Assembly: GCF_030539665.1 (NCBI RefSeq)
Contig: NZ_JAUNXR010000007.1
Span: 1-33,463, forward strand
Source of the DNA: Methanobrevibacter sp.
GTDB lineage: Archaea; Methanobacteriota; Methanobacteria; Methanobacteriales; Methanobacteriaceae
Direction: 5' to 3'
Length of the DNA: 33,463 nucleotides
Position numbers and translations under genes: made by a program. Of the stretch, positions 1 to 7,228 are shown piece after piece. A model generated the notes under the pieces. It had not been told where the DNA came from. It did no database searches and worked only from the letters and a program-made list of their open reading frames with translations. Numbering within the stretch: position 1 is the first letter of the stretch; the number at the start of each line of letters is the position of its first letter.

Positions 1-68
1 TTGATGACATCATCGAATGCACTGGCTTGAGTGAATCCAGACTTTCCGAACTGAAGAAGACAATATGA
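1..68 (+). CDS. C-terminal tail of an Rpn/PD-(D/E)XK family protein (cut by window edge)
   Basis: Reading from base 3 gives 21 codons, beginning DDIIECTGLSES, then TGA at 66-68. The same 21 residues end the next gene copy; the two DNA stretches differ at only three bases, all third codon positions near the stop. The sequence resembles the extreme C-terminus of Rpn-family recombination-promoting nucleases (PDDEXK 'transposase' family), where a lysine/glutamate-rich helix leads into an aliphatic 'TGLS..E...L' segment. The catalytic part would lie left of the window, so whether the gene is intact cannot be judged. The family call rests only on this tail and its neighbour. Confidence 0.55.
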   Translation, partial: DDIIECTGLSESRLSELKKTI

Positions 69-105
69 TATTTTTTTAGAATCTAAAGTGATTGGGAGAT
101 TTGGA

Positions 106-315
106 ATGGAACTAACAATAACAAAACGCGTAAACCAAATATTCAAAGAAGAAGGATATAAAGAAGGATATGAAAAAGGGGAAGAAAAAGGAGAAGTAAA
201 GAAGAGTGAAGAAATAGCCAAAAATATGTTGATTAAAGATTTTGATCTTGATGACATCATCGAATGCACTGGCTTGAGTGAATCCAGACTTTCCGAACTG
301 AAAAAAACCATATAA
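106..315 (+). CDS. Orphan Rpn-type C-terminal domain (about 69 aa), tandem copy
   Basis: Small protein with a highly charged segment (repeated EEGY/KEGYEKGEEKGE) followed by the tail DLDDIIECTGLSES...KKTI. This matches only the C-terminal part of Rpn/PDDEXK nucleases; no nuclease core is present. A longer reading starts at GTG 88, but ATG 106 has a GGGAG element 7 bases upstream and is preferred. The last 21 codons are almost identical in DNA to the tail ending at 68, so this is a tandem duplication of a gene end. In bacterial Rpn systems the C-terminal part can be made separately from an internal start and inhibits the full toxin; this copy could be such a free-standing inhibitor (inference) or just a duplication remnant. 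Three copies in decreasing quality favour decay. Confidence 0.55.
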   Translation: MELTITKRVNQIFKEEGYKEGYEKGEEKGEVKKSEEIAKNMLIKDFDLDDIIECTGLSESRLSELKKTI

Positions 316-334
316 CACTTTTATATCCAAAATT

Positions 335-513
335 ATTGGGAAATTCGCAATATCAAAAATGCCTAAAGCACATATTCAAACAAGGAAAATATAAAAGAAG
401 AATAATGAAATAGCACCAAAATGTTAATCGATAATGTTAATTTTGATATAATCATCAAATATGCTGTTTTAACTGAATCCAGACTTTTCTGAATTAAAAA
501 AAAAACAATATAA
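335..513 (+). pseudogene. Third, decayed copy of the Rpn tail
   Basis: From attggg at 335 the DNA can be followed against the 88-315 unit: the ATATTCAAA segment, a shortened lysine/glutamate run, an AAAATGTTAATCGAT stretch, then a tail encoding degenerate 'DIIIKYAVLTESRLF'. The charged middle is shortened, an in-frame TAG interrupts it, and the tail has an early TGA followed by an A-run and TAA at 511-513. It cannot make the protein. With the two preceding tails this gives three tandem units of falling quality. Confidence 0.7.
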
Positions 514-525
514 TTAGTAAGTTTT

Positions 526-556
526 CCAACACTTCAAATGTTGGACAATTTTTTTC
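526..556 (+). terminator. Hairpin plus T-run after the Rpn-tail series
   Basis: Perfect 6-bp stem CCAACA (526-531) with TGTTGG (539-544), 7-base loop, followed by ACAA and seven T at 549-555. It sits just after the third tail copy and points rightward, as expected for the terminator of the ancestral gene. Confidence 0.6.
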
Positions 557-1105
557 TTATGTGGAGGCTTGGACAAAATTATAAATTTCATTAAAAACGT
601 ATTTACTTTTTCATGAAAAAATTTCAAATAAAACATTCTGATTAACTTATTTGGTATTTTTGTAATACTTGAAATATTCAAAAAATAATTTTGACCACCT
701 CTCTGAAGGAGTAAAAATTAATTATAAGGCGCATTTTTATTCAAATCTATTTTAATACTAATAGGATGTTGTATACATTAATCCTGTTCCATACAACCAT
801 CATCAAATTATTTCAAACTTTTTTAAATTATAGTTCCTTACCAAATTTTTATAACAAATTAATTCTATCAGTAACTGGAAGAAAAATATGGAATAAGGAA
901 ACATGACAAAATTTTACAAACTCATAAAACAAGAAACAAGATAAATCATTCATAAATTAGATGGAAATTTTTTGGCAATTCACTATAAAACTTTCACTAT
1001 ATTGTAAAAAAAAGTAAAATCTTGGGAAAAAACGTTTTATTAAATCCAAAAATGGAATTATGTCTGATTTTCCCAAAAAAATGAATATAGAAATAATTGA
1101 TGGAT
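557..1105. other. AT-rich stretch without genes; right part belongs to the segmental duplication
   Basis: No supported coding region. Bases 764-801 can form an imperfect hairpin (GATGTTGTAT against ATACAACCATC with one bulge). From about 828 the sequence is recognisably the same as that from about 19305 (shared landmark TATAGTTCCTTA, then ACATGACAAAAT, then GATTTAAAAATGCCTTAAGCAG), so this is the 3' flank of the duplicated HEPN module. Confidence 0.6.
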
Positions 1106-1456
1106 TTAAAAATGCCTTAAGCAGAAATTGGCCATGTAAAATGAAGGCAGAATATTATTCTCTTTTGCAAAATCCTCCATTCTACAATATATGTCATGCC
1201 TTAAGGATTTTCTAAGACAATAGTCAAAATCTGGAATTTTTATAATAAACCATGGAAGATATGCGCCATCCCAGAAAGGCTCATATTCCACATGCAGTCC
1301 CCCAAATTCGTGAATTATTCCTTCTAAAAAGTTTTTCAGTTGATCAACACCTTCTTTTATGTAAATTTTCCACTCATCAAGCAGACTTTCAACATTGAAC
1401 TGATTAAATTTTGTGTAATCCTCCAATGGATTCTCCAGCCTTCTAGTTTCCACCAT
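1106..1456 (-). CDS. Unknown 116-aa partner of HEPN-like gene, left copy
   Basis: Intact 116-residue acidic protein I do not recognise; no signal peptide or membrane segment. It has a central aromatic stretch (EPFWDGAYLPWF) and ends FCLRHF. Start ATG at 1456 has GGAGG seven bases upstream and overlaps the stop of the HEPN-like gene by one base (TAATG), so translation is probably coupled. The paralog at 19642-19992 is nearly the same except for a variable patch around residues 80-96 (CLRKSLRHDIYCRMED here, RVRQDLWYEVYHKMEG there). The two-gene coupled layout resembles toxin-antitoxin pairs, in which this would be the partner or antitoxin (inference). Here the upstream gene is frameshifted while this one stays open. 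Confidence 0.7.
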   Translation of the reverse strand: MVETRRLENPLEDYTKFNQFNVESLLDEWKIYIKEGVDQLKNFLEGIIHEFGGLHVEYEPFWDGAYLPWFIIKIPDFDYCLRKSLRHDIYCRMEDFAKENNILPSFYMANFCLRHF

Positions 1457-1913
1457 TATATTTCCTCCCTGAATTTTAAATTTTCAAATATTTCCATTCC
1501 TTGACCTATGATTTCATCGACGTCATTGTAAGTTATGTTGCCGTATAAATTATAGTCGGCATCCTTTCTCATTGCAAACATGTTCTTTAAATAAGCCGAC
1601 ATATCCTGAAAAACTTCTCTTTGAGTTGGAGGAACCATCTTTGCAACGTCCCATAATCCTTCATAAACTATTCTATGCTCGCTCTTATTGCTCTTGTTCA
1701 TCATCCTTCTTGAATCAATGTCAAAAACCCTTGTTTTAATGCAGTATTTTACATCCAGCCACTCTTTAGCATGATTGAAGCAGGCATAATAAACCCTGTT
1801 AATGACAGTCCTATAAATGCACTGGACACTTATTTTATCAACTTCAAATCTCCAGCATCCAACATAAGCTCTCCCAAAAAGAAGAACTGATTAAAATTAA
1901 AATAAGATTTCAT
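1456..1913 (-). pseudogene. HEPN-like gene, left copy, frameshifted
   Basis: Aligned with the intact copy (19992-20450), this gene starts at ATG 1913 (MKSYFNFNQFFF) and lacks one base near 1842-1844: the + strand reads ATCAACTTCAAATC where the intact copy reads ATCAACTCTCAAATC. After the loss the frame reads DLKLIK and hits TAA. The rest stays open, with an internal ATG at 1704 that could give an 82-residue C-terminal fragment beginning MMNKSNKSEH. Retained HEPN features include the NRVYYACFNHAKEWL helix and MRKDADY. A patch after MVPP (TQREVFQDMSAY) differs strongly from the intact copy. Either the gene is dead, or the C-terminal fragment has a remaining role; a sequencing error is the third possibility. 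Confidence 0.8.
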
Positions 1914-2311
1914 AATATAACTCTCCTCTTTGAAAAGGCCTCATTTTTATGATTGCATATAAACACTCGCATTCACCATCCATATCGAATAAAAATCTGC
2001 AGCGCTACAAGTAAGGAATACTATATGCAACTTCATATTAAATGATTTCGCAAGTACACAAATATGGATTTGTTAAAAAACATATAAAAACATTTTTGCC
2101 ACTTTCAAACAAAAACAATACTTTAAAAGCAAGTAAATATTTCCATATCAAAACAATTTTCAAAATCGAAATTATTAGTTTGATCAATAGCCCTGAAAGC
2201 ACAATATTGCTTCCATTAGGAAAAAATGCCTTAAAATCAAAGAAAATCTATTTAAGGCCATAAAAACAAGTATAACATGGCAAATGCCAATTAAGAAATT
2301 TCATTAAACAA

Positions 2312-2343
2312 TAAAAATCATCCTATATGAATTATAGGATGAT
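2312..2343 (-). terminator. Terminator of the bile salt hydrolase gene
   Basis: Perfect 11-bp inverted repeat ATCATCCTATA (2317-2327) and TATAGGATGAT (2333-2343) with a 5-base loop. On the minus strand it lies 10 bases after the stop codon and runs into TTTTTATTG, the usual hairpin plus T-tract form. Confidence 0.75.
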
Positions 2344-2353
2344 CAAATTAATA

Positions 2354-3325
2354 TTATAACTCTTCTGTTTTTAATTTTTCAAATACCAATTCGGAACCAT
2401 CCAAATCTTGTTTTAAGAGCTCCATTTTATTGATACTAAAATTTTCATAGGTTTTGTAATAATAGATGCATTTGTCAAGATTCATGCAGGAACTGTATAT
2501 TGTATATTCGTACAGTTCAGGGTCGCGAATGAATGTGCATCCTTTTGGCTGCTCTACGGAACCTAGAATATGGTAGAACTGGTTTACAGCACTTACCTCA
2601 TCGTCTTTAGCGACTGAATTGCTACGTACAAACACTCCTTTTACGAATCTGGACATTGAAGAGTAATCTCCAGGCAATCCTAAACCACCCATTCCTCTGC
2701 TGTAGAGGAAACTTTTGAAGTCCTTGTCGAAAATGTTTTCTGGCTGTTTGTTTGAGATTTTCAAGTAGTTGTTAAGGTTGAATGTTTGCAATTCAAATCC
2801 TGGAGCGTTTGTTAGGATACCTACATCGTTATCGAATACTTCAACGCCGTTTTCGGTTGCTTCCACAACGATTGCTTTTCCTGTCTTATCTGCAAGCATC
2901 CAGTGCATTGCTGAAGCAGGCAATTTTGGGTTGATGCTTTCGTTGGTGATGTTGACTTCCTCCATGAGCTTTTTAGCTTCAGCCAAGGTATCACAGCTTC
3001 CTAAAACATATGGTATGAACTCAAACTGTGCAAGGTTGGTTTTGCCGTCAATGATTTCGTCGTTGTATACTGCATAGTTTTCAAAGTTCAACCCAGCCAT
3101 TCCTAAACCTTTTTCGTTTACTGCATCGTAGAACAATGGATATTGTTTCAATACTCCAGCTGCAATGCCTGTAATTGCATTATGGGTTTCCAAATCATCC
3201 ATATGATTGAATTTCAAAACGTAGTTTCTAGGAACAACTGCAATCTCTTCGTCATATGATATTTCATAGTCAAAGTTACGGCCAAAATAATGGCATTTTG
3301 AATTATAATTTGCTGCTGTGCACAT
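2354..3325 (-). CDS. bsh: Conjugated bile salt hydrolase (choloylglycine hydrolase), Ntn hydrolase
   Basis: Cytoplasmic amidase that splits glycine- or taurine-conjugated bile acids (EC 3.5.1.24); penicillin V acylases are relatives. The 323-residue length is normal. The protein begins MCTAANYN, so removing Met1 frees the nucleophile Cys2. Other active-site residues fit: Arg16 and Asp19 in GRNFDY, Asn80 in AGLNF, Asn173 in ILTNAPGF, Arg226 in SMSRFVK. No signal peptide. The start has GAGGT at 3333-3337, seven bases upstream. It is divergent from a TDT-family membrane protein, 67 bases away. Bile salt hydrolase is characteristic of gut microbes, including Methanobrevibacter, where it protects against bile. 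Specificity for bile salts over penicillin V cannot be read from sequence by eye. Confidence 0.92.
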   Translation of the reverse strand: MCTAANYNSKCHYFGRNFDYEISYDEEIAVVPRNYVLKFNHMDDLETHNAITGIAAGVLKQYPLFYDAVNEKGLGMAGLNFENYAVYNDEIIDGKTNLAQFEFIPYVLGSCDTLAEAKKLMEEVNITNESINPKLPASAMHWMLADKTGKAIVVEATENGVEVFDNDVGILTNAPGFELQTFNLNNYLKISNKQPENIFDKDFKSFLYSRGMGGLGLPGDYSSMSRFVKGVFVRSNSVAKDDEVSAVNQFYHILGSVEQPKGCTFIRDPELYEYTIYSSCMNLDKCIYYYKTYENFSINKMELLKQDLDGSELVFEKLKTEEL

Positions 3326-3392
3326 ATTTATTACCTCAAATTTAAATTAACATATAAAGTATTTAAATGTTGCTACAGACAAAGATAGAAGT
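3326..3392. promoter_or_regulatory. Shared divergent promoter region, bsh / TDT transporter
   Basis: The whole 67-base gap must hold both promoters. It is nearly pure A/T, with TATA-like elements ATTTAAAT (3361-3368, suited to the rightward gene, about 28 bases before its ATG) and AATTTAAATT (about 3339-3348) or CTTTATATG (minus strand, 3351-3359) for bsh. The bsh ribosome binding site lies at 3333-3337. The rightward gene has no clear SD and is probably leaderless. Confidence 0.5.
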
Positions 3393-4301
3393 ATGAATTT
3401 GGCTAGAGCAAAACTGATTCCTTTGCCTATCTGTGGAATCATATTGTCGTTTTTCGGACTTGGAATGTTCTTTAAGGACATTACACCATTGGGCTTTGGG
3501 ATTTTTACATCTGTCGGATTGCTTTTGATTGCGATGCTGTTTTTGAAAGTTTTCCTATTTAGAAAGGAAACGTTGAAGGATCTTGAAAGCCCGATAATTC
3601 TTGGAACTTCAGGCACCCTTCCGATGGCCGTGATGATGCTTGCTGTGTTTTTAAAGGACTTTTCATTTGAGCTGGGACTTGCGGTCTGGTTTCTGGCGTT
3701 TCTGGTTCATGTTGTTCTAATCGCATATTTCACAAAGGAGCACATACTGAACTTTGAAATGGAGCTAGTCTATACAAACTACTTTGTGGTTTTTATCGGA
3801 ATTGGTATGGGGGCGATTACAGGTGCCGGATTCAATCTTGATGTGCTGGTTGACGGAATATTCATTTTCAGCTTTGTTTCAATGGTTGTGCTGTTGGTTC
3901 TGGTTTCATACAGGTACTTCAAGGTTCCCATTGAGGACCATACATTCAAGCCACTTGTCTGCATCTACGCAGCACCATTTAGCTTAATTCTATGTGCATT
4001 TATTCAAACAACTTTAACTAAAAGTATGGATTTTATCATAGCATTGTACATTTTAAGCATAGTATTCTATATATTCGGACTGATTAAGGCAATGGAATAT
4101 ATACGATTGCCGTTCTTTCCAACATTTGCTGCATTTACATTCCCATTCGTAATAAGTGCAACAGCAACAAAACAGGTAAATAATCTTGTGAACGTTGATC
4201 TTGGAATTCTGTTATTGGTTCAGATAGCGATTGCAATAGCCATAGTGGCCTATGTCCTTGCCCAATATATCTATTTCATAATTACCGCACCATACAGCTA
4301 A
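3393..4301 (+). CDS. TDT/SLAC1-family membrane transporter (TehA-like)
   Basis: Very hydrophobic 302-residue protein with about nine to ten membrane segments. It starts MNLARAKLIPLPICGIILSF and has a conserved-looking late segment FFPTFAAFTFPFVIS; both resemble the tellurite-resistance/dicarboxylate transporter family, which includes SLAC1/TehA anion channels and malate or sulfite exporters. The substrate cannot be told from sequence. It diverges from bsh across 67 bases, so the two may be co-regulated. Link to bile or to organic-acid export is inference. The start is the first ATG after a TATA-like ATTTAAAT, spacing about 28, which suits a leaderless mRNA. Confidence 0.75.
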   Translation: MNLARAKLIPLPICGIILSFFGLGMFFKDITPLGFGIFTSVGLLLIAMLFLKVFLFRKETLKDLESPIILGTSGTLPMAVMMLAVFLKDFSFELGLAVWFLAFLVHVVLIAYFTKEHILNFEMELVYTNYFVVFIGIGMGAITGAGFNLDVLVDGIFIFSFVSMVVLLVLVSYRYFKVPIEDHTFKPLVCIYAAPFSLILCAFIQTTLTKSMDFIIALYILSIVFYIFGLIKAMEYIRLPFFPTFAAFTFPFVISATATKQVNNLVNVDLGILLLVQIAIAIAIVAYVLAQYIYFIITAPYS

Positions 4302-4363
4302 AAATTTAAAGACAATTTTTCTAAAGAAAGGCAATAATTTGGTGATTTAAAAAAAAATAGTTT

Positions 4364-4579
4364 CTACTTTTCCCTGAGTTTTGTGAGAATCGAATATCTT
4401 GTATCCTCAAAAAGCTCCTGAGCCTCGCCGTAGTCCGAGACACGATTTATTATACCAACCATCTGATGAACATAAACCGAAAAGTCATGATAATCTTCAA
4501 GAGTAGCTACATTCAGCTCCTCCAACGTGCATAATCTTCCCCAATTTCTGTTTAAACCTTCCAAAAGCTCTAGATACAT
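4364..4579 (-). CDS. Small acidic protein of unknown function, last gene of pseudo-Fic operon
   Basis: 71 residues (MYLELLEGLNRNWGR...), helical-looking, rich in Glu and Leu, no cysteine ligands or membrane segment. I do not recognise the family. It is a real gene: ATG 4579 follows the strong site AAGGAGGTC six bases upstream, and that site is inside the end of the preceding gene, which it overlaps by 10 bases. Tight coupling suggests it works with, or in fixed ratio to, the 365-residue protein. Confidence 0.75.
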   Translation of the reverse strand: MYLELLEGLNRNWGRLCTLEELNVATLEDYHDFSVYVHQMVGIINRVSDYGEAQELFEDTRYSILTKLREK

Positions 4580-5667
4580 TCAATGACCTCCTTATCAATT
4601 TCATTATAAAATTCATTAAGGTCCCTGAAATGGTCGAAAATTATACTGTGGAACGTGTCTACAATAAAATCAAACTCAAGATTGTCCTTGTATACTGACA
4701 ATTTTTCTACAATAACATCTTTTGAAGGATTATTGAAATCAGTTGAAATTTCCCTTATTTTCCAAGCCAGCTGTCCTAAATCACAATTTGAGTAGACATG
4801 TATTTCATCTGTAAAATCATAGCAGTATGACACAACAACCTCGATGCCTACAGATAATCCATCTATTTTTTCAGCGTTTTCCACAAGAGTCCCTATGATT
4901 TTTGAACCTACAATAGATTCAAGTCTTACCTTAAGATGCTCCGACTTTCCGGATTTGATGAACTTTACAGTGACAATATCCGGGTTGTTTTGGTCCCTGA
5001 ACTTATCCAGAAAACGCAAATTCCTGATTTCTGCATATTCATCATCTTCCAGGCATTCCCTGTCGATGTGCTTTATTATTTCATCATCCAAATCCCTTTT
5101 TGTAAGGATGGGATTTTCATGGTTTTCATCGCTCAACAGCTCAAAAAGTATGCCTTCCTCATGGTCTATGAAACTATACAGTAGAATTTCCCTATCATAT
5201 ATGCCATATTTTTGAGCAAAATCCGGGTCTTCCAATGTTACTATGGCCTGGTCAAACTTTCTGAAATCCTGATTTCTAATCATTTTAAGTGAATCGTTTC
5301 CGATTTCATCCAGATATTTCTTTAAGGCAAAATCAAGTGTTTGGCTGTTTATTTCATCCAAGCTGAGGAGTTTCTTCTCAAGACCTTTGATTTCCTCGTC
5401 AGTTATTTTGAGCTTTGGCAAAACGTTTTCGATAAATGAATTGATCTTGTATTGCTCAATGTTCAACTCTTCCTTTTGGTTTGTCTGACGTGAAAGGCTG
5501 TTGCAAATCAATTTAAGGCATCTTTTGTTTATGTTTCTTGGTTTTAGAATGCCTATTTCCAGGTCGTTGTAGATCTTGTCTATTATTTTTATTGATTCTT
5601 CGGCTGACAGATTGACTGATTCTGTGTTTTTTATAATTTTTTCATATACTTCATCGTAGTCATACAT
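4570..5667 (-). CDS. Unknown 365-aa acidic protein, middle gene of pseudo-Fic operon
   Basis: Soluble, acidic, no signal peptide or membrane segment. The N-terminal 125 residues look helical. Around residues 220-295 is a beta-rich segment (VTVKFIKSGKSEHLKVRLE, then GSKIIGTLVENA, then GLSVGIEVVVS) that recalls the 'expose/limit/transfer' barrel of DUF2314-like proteins; that likeness is weak and from memory. The C-terminus again looks helical. Its ATG follows directly on the stop of the Fic-like gene, and its end overlaps the 71-residue gene, so all three are surely one transcript. Function unknown; as target or effector of the regulator next to it, it is the most interesting member of the operon. 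Confidence 0.75.
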   Translation of the reverse strand: MYDYDEVYEKIIKNTESVNLSAEESIKIIDKIYNDLEIGILKPRNINKRCLKLICNSLSRQTNQKEELNIEQYKINSFIENVLPKLKITDEEIKGLEKKLLSLDEINSQTLDFALKKYLDEIGNDSLKMIRNQDFRKFDQAIVTLEDPDFAQKYGIYDREILLYSFIDHEEGILFELLSDENHENPILTKRDLDDEIIKHIDRECLEDDEYAEIRNLRFLDKFRDQNNPDIVTVKFIKSGKSEHLKVRLESIVGSKIIGTLVENAEKIDGLSVGIEVVVSYCYDFTDEIHVYSNCDLGQLAWKIREISTDFNNPSKDVIVEKLSVYKDNLEFDFIVDTFHSIIFDHFRDLNEFYNEIDKEVIECI

Positions 5668-6537
5668 TTAAACCACTGCTTTCAGTTTGTAATGTATACT
5701 TCGACCCTTACCCTCCCTTTCTATAAGATTCTTTTCCAATAGCTTATCTAAATAGGAATGGGCTGTTTTTGAAGAAATATTGAGTATTTCCTGAACGTGT
5801 CTGTTTTGTATACATTCGTTTTCCTCTAAATAATCCAAAATCATAATTTCCTTTTCAGATAAATCAAAATCACTTTCCAAAGATATTACTTCTTTTTTCA
5901 GATGTTCCATGCTTTTGGACAATATTTCCGTGAAGAATTCCAACCATACTGTCAAGTCATAGTTCAGCAGGTCTATGTAAGCCAGCTTGTTCATGTAGAA
6001 GAACTCGTTCAGGTCCAAAAACTGGTTTGGGTCTATTTCCTTAAAGCTGAGAAGATAGCTGGTTATTGCATTTATTGTCTTTCCGTTCATGTGCCTGAAT
6101 GGAGACATCCTGTTCAGGACATATTGGGCAATTCCAATAATGATAACGTCTGGATATTCTTTATTGTACAGTATGTTGTCAATAAGAAATTCCATGTTTG
6201 CCATGTCAGCTTCAAATGTGAATTCCTCGTCAAAGATTCCGTTTGTTAGCTGGTTGTTGAAAATAATAAGGAGGTTTGGATACAGCTCATCATGGTTTTT
6301 GAAGCTGTTCAGTAGGTTTATGTAGTTCTTAACTTCCTTTTTGCTTTTGAAATCCTTGTGGTTCAGGTTTTCATCTTCAAGTTTGCATCCGAAATATGCT
6401 GAATTAATTATGGCTTTATCCTTTAGATATTGCTGGTCTTCTGTTTTCAAGTCGGCTTTGTTTATTATCTGCCTGTTTTTCTCTATTTCCAGAAGATTTT
6501 TCACAATTTCGTTGGTGTAGCTAAAATTAATTTCCAT
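5668..6537 (-). CDS. Degenerate Fic-fold protein with C-terminal winged helix-turn-helix (likely regulator)
   Basis: 289 residues from ATG 6537; a GTG at 6546 is possible. The N-terminal 200 residues follow Fic architecture, but the motif HPFxxGNGRT reads SPFRHMNGKT at 145-154: the catalytic His is Ser, the Asp/Gly pair is His-Met and the Arg is Lys. The inhibitory-helix motif (usually S..IEG) reads NSAYFGC near 45-51, with Phe in place of Glu. Both the AMPylation residue and its inhibitor are therefore gone. Residues 226-286 form a winged HTH (LSEKEIMILDYLEEN, SSKTAHSYLDKLLEKNLIEREG). Fic-wHTH proteins are common in archaea; this one is probably a DNA-binding pseudo-enzyme controlling its own operon (inference). 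First gene of three, each adjoining or overlapping the next. Confidence 0.75.
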   Translation of the reverse strand: MEINFSYTNEIVKNLLEIEKNRQIINKADLKTEDQQYLKDKAIINSAYFGCKLEDENLNHKDFKSKKEVKNYINLLNSFKNHDELYPNLLIIFNNQLTNGIFDEEFTFEADMANMEFLIDNILYNKEYPDVIIIGIAQYVLNRMSPFRHMNGKTINAITSYLLSFKEIDPNQFLDLNEFFYMNKLAYIDLLNYDLTVWLEFFTEILSKSMEHLKKEVISLESDFDLSEKEIMILDYLEENECIQNRHVQEILNISSKTAHSYLDKLLEKNLIEREGKGRSIHYKLKAVV

Positions 6538-6587
6538 AAATATCACATTGAAACTTAATATCTTTACTTATAGGTTAATTTAATAGC

Positions 6588-6596
6588 TATATAAAC
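6588..6596 (-). promoter_or_regulatory. TATA box of the pseudo-Fic operon
   Basis: Minus strand TTTATATAG. A start site about 25 bases on (about 6565) would leave a leader of some 28 bases before ATG 6537. No SD is seen. Confidence 0.5.
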
Positions 6597-6829
6597 GATA
6601 TTCGAGAGCGTTTGAAAACTAATATCCCCTTTCTGGATTGTTCTTTAGATCTACACCGCGAGATTTGTTCGTGAGGTTACAAATAACATTTATAATATAT
6701 AAATGGAAAAAATAGTATTGTCAAACCAAAAAACCATTTAAAATGATTTTAAGGGCAAACAAGCATATGATATTAGTTTAAACCTCATTATTAAAAAAGT
6801 TTATGAAACATTAGAACCAACAGTAATAT
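6597..6829. other. Intergenic region with a GC-richer patch and the promoter of the DUF3795 gene
   Basis: No gene of useful length. Bases 6601-6680 are clearly less AT-rich than the other gaps and include ACCGCGA (6655-6661) that can pair with TCGTGAGGT with a two-base bulge, so a small structured RNA is possible but unsupported otherwise. At 6800-6807 TTTATGAA is a TATA-like box about 27 bases before ATG 6830. Confidence 0.4.
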
Positions 6830-7228
6830 ATGAAAATGCCTGAAGAGATTGACGTTGAGCTTTTTGCACCATGTGGAATCAACTGTATAAGCTGTGAGAA
6901 ATTCCAGAACCCCTGTGTAGGATGCCTGAAGGGCGATGGGGGAAAGACAAAGGCAGCACTCAAATGCAAGATAAAGGCCTGCCTTGACAAAAAGAAAGTA
7001 AAGTACTGCGGAAGATGTTCCGAATTTCCATGTACACTAATAAAAAAACATTCTAAAAAGTCACAGAAGAGATATGGTCTGAACACCCAGGAAAGCGCAA
7101 AGAGAATTCAGTTTACAGGCATTAACAAGATAAACATCCAGGACCATGAAAGATGGAGATGCCCTGACTGTGGAGGAATAATACACTTCCAGACAAAAAG
7201 CTGCTCCGAATGCGGCAGAAAAAATTAA
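6830..7228 (+). CDS. DUF3795 cysteine-rich protein with C-terminal zinc ribbon
   Basis: 132 residues. Starts FAPCGINCISC...CVGCLKGDG, then CKIKACLDKKKVKYCGRCSEFPC, the DUF3795 arrangement of paired cysteines, probably binding a metal or Fe-S cluster. A separate C-terminal ribbon CPDCGG...CSECG adds a likely zinc site. Cytoplasmic. The function of DUF3795 proteins is not established; they are frequent in anaerobes. The ATG at 6830 lies the right distance from a TATA box for a leaderless mRNA; ATG 6836 is an alternative. It converges on the metal ATPase operon and ends beside that operon's terminator. Confidence 0.75.
   Translation: MKMPEEIDVELFAPCGINCISCEKFQNPCVGCLKGDGGKTKAALKCKIKACLDKKKVKYCGRCSEFPCTLIKKHSKKSQKRYGLNTQESAKRIQFTGINKINIQDHERWRCPDCGGIIHFQTKSCSECGRKN

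Larger units (their letters stand above)
828..2168. repeat. Segmental duplication, left copy (HEPN/partner module)
   Basis: This stretch matches about 19305-20702 in the same orientation. The match covers the 3' flank, both genes, the 5' flank with the promoter, and about 200 bases further upstream, ending near AAACAATT at 2155-2162. Copies differ by many substitutions and small indels, so the duplication is not recent. Boundaries are read by eye and approximate. Direct repeats 18 kb apart could recombine and delete everything between them. Confidence 0.85.

Noticed and set aside
112-330. Minus-strand frame opposite the Rpn tail
   Set aside because: Phe-rich translation is the mirror of the Lys/Glu-rich coding strand.
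2042-2263. 73-codon frame in the 5' flank of the left duplicated module
   Set aside because: A shortened counterpart is open in the right copy for about 42 codons, but differences fall about as often on amino-acid-changing as on silent positions, no SD precedes it, and the composition is that of AT-rich flank.
2769-3077. Plus-strand open frame opposite the bile salt hydrolase
   Set aside because: Shadow of a strongly supported gene; no RBS and low-complexity Ser/Leu content. The same holds for the frames opposite the helicase, ATPase, Mrp and repeat-protein genes.
6703-6741. 12-codon mini-frame (MEKIVLSNQKTI) after a TATA-like stretch
   Set aside because: Too short to support, no SD, and not linked to the next gene.
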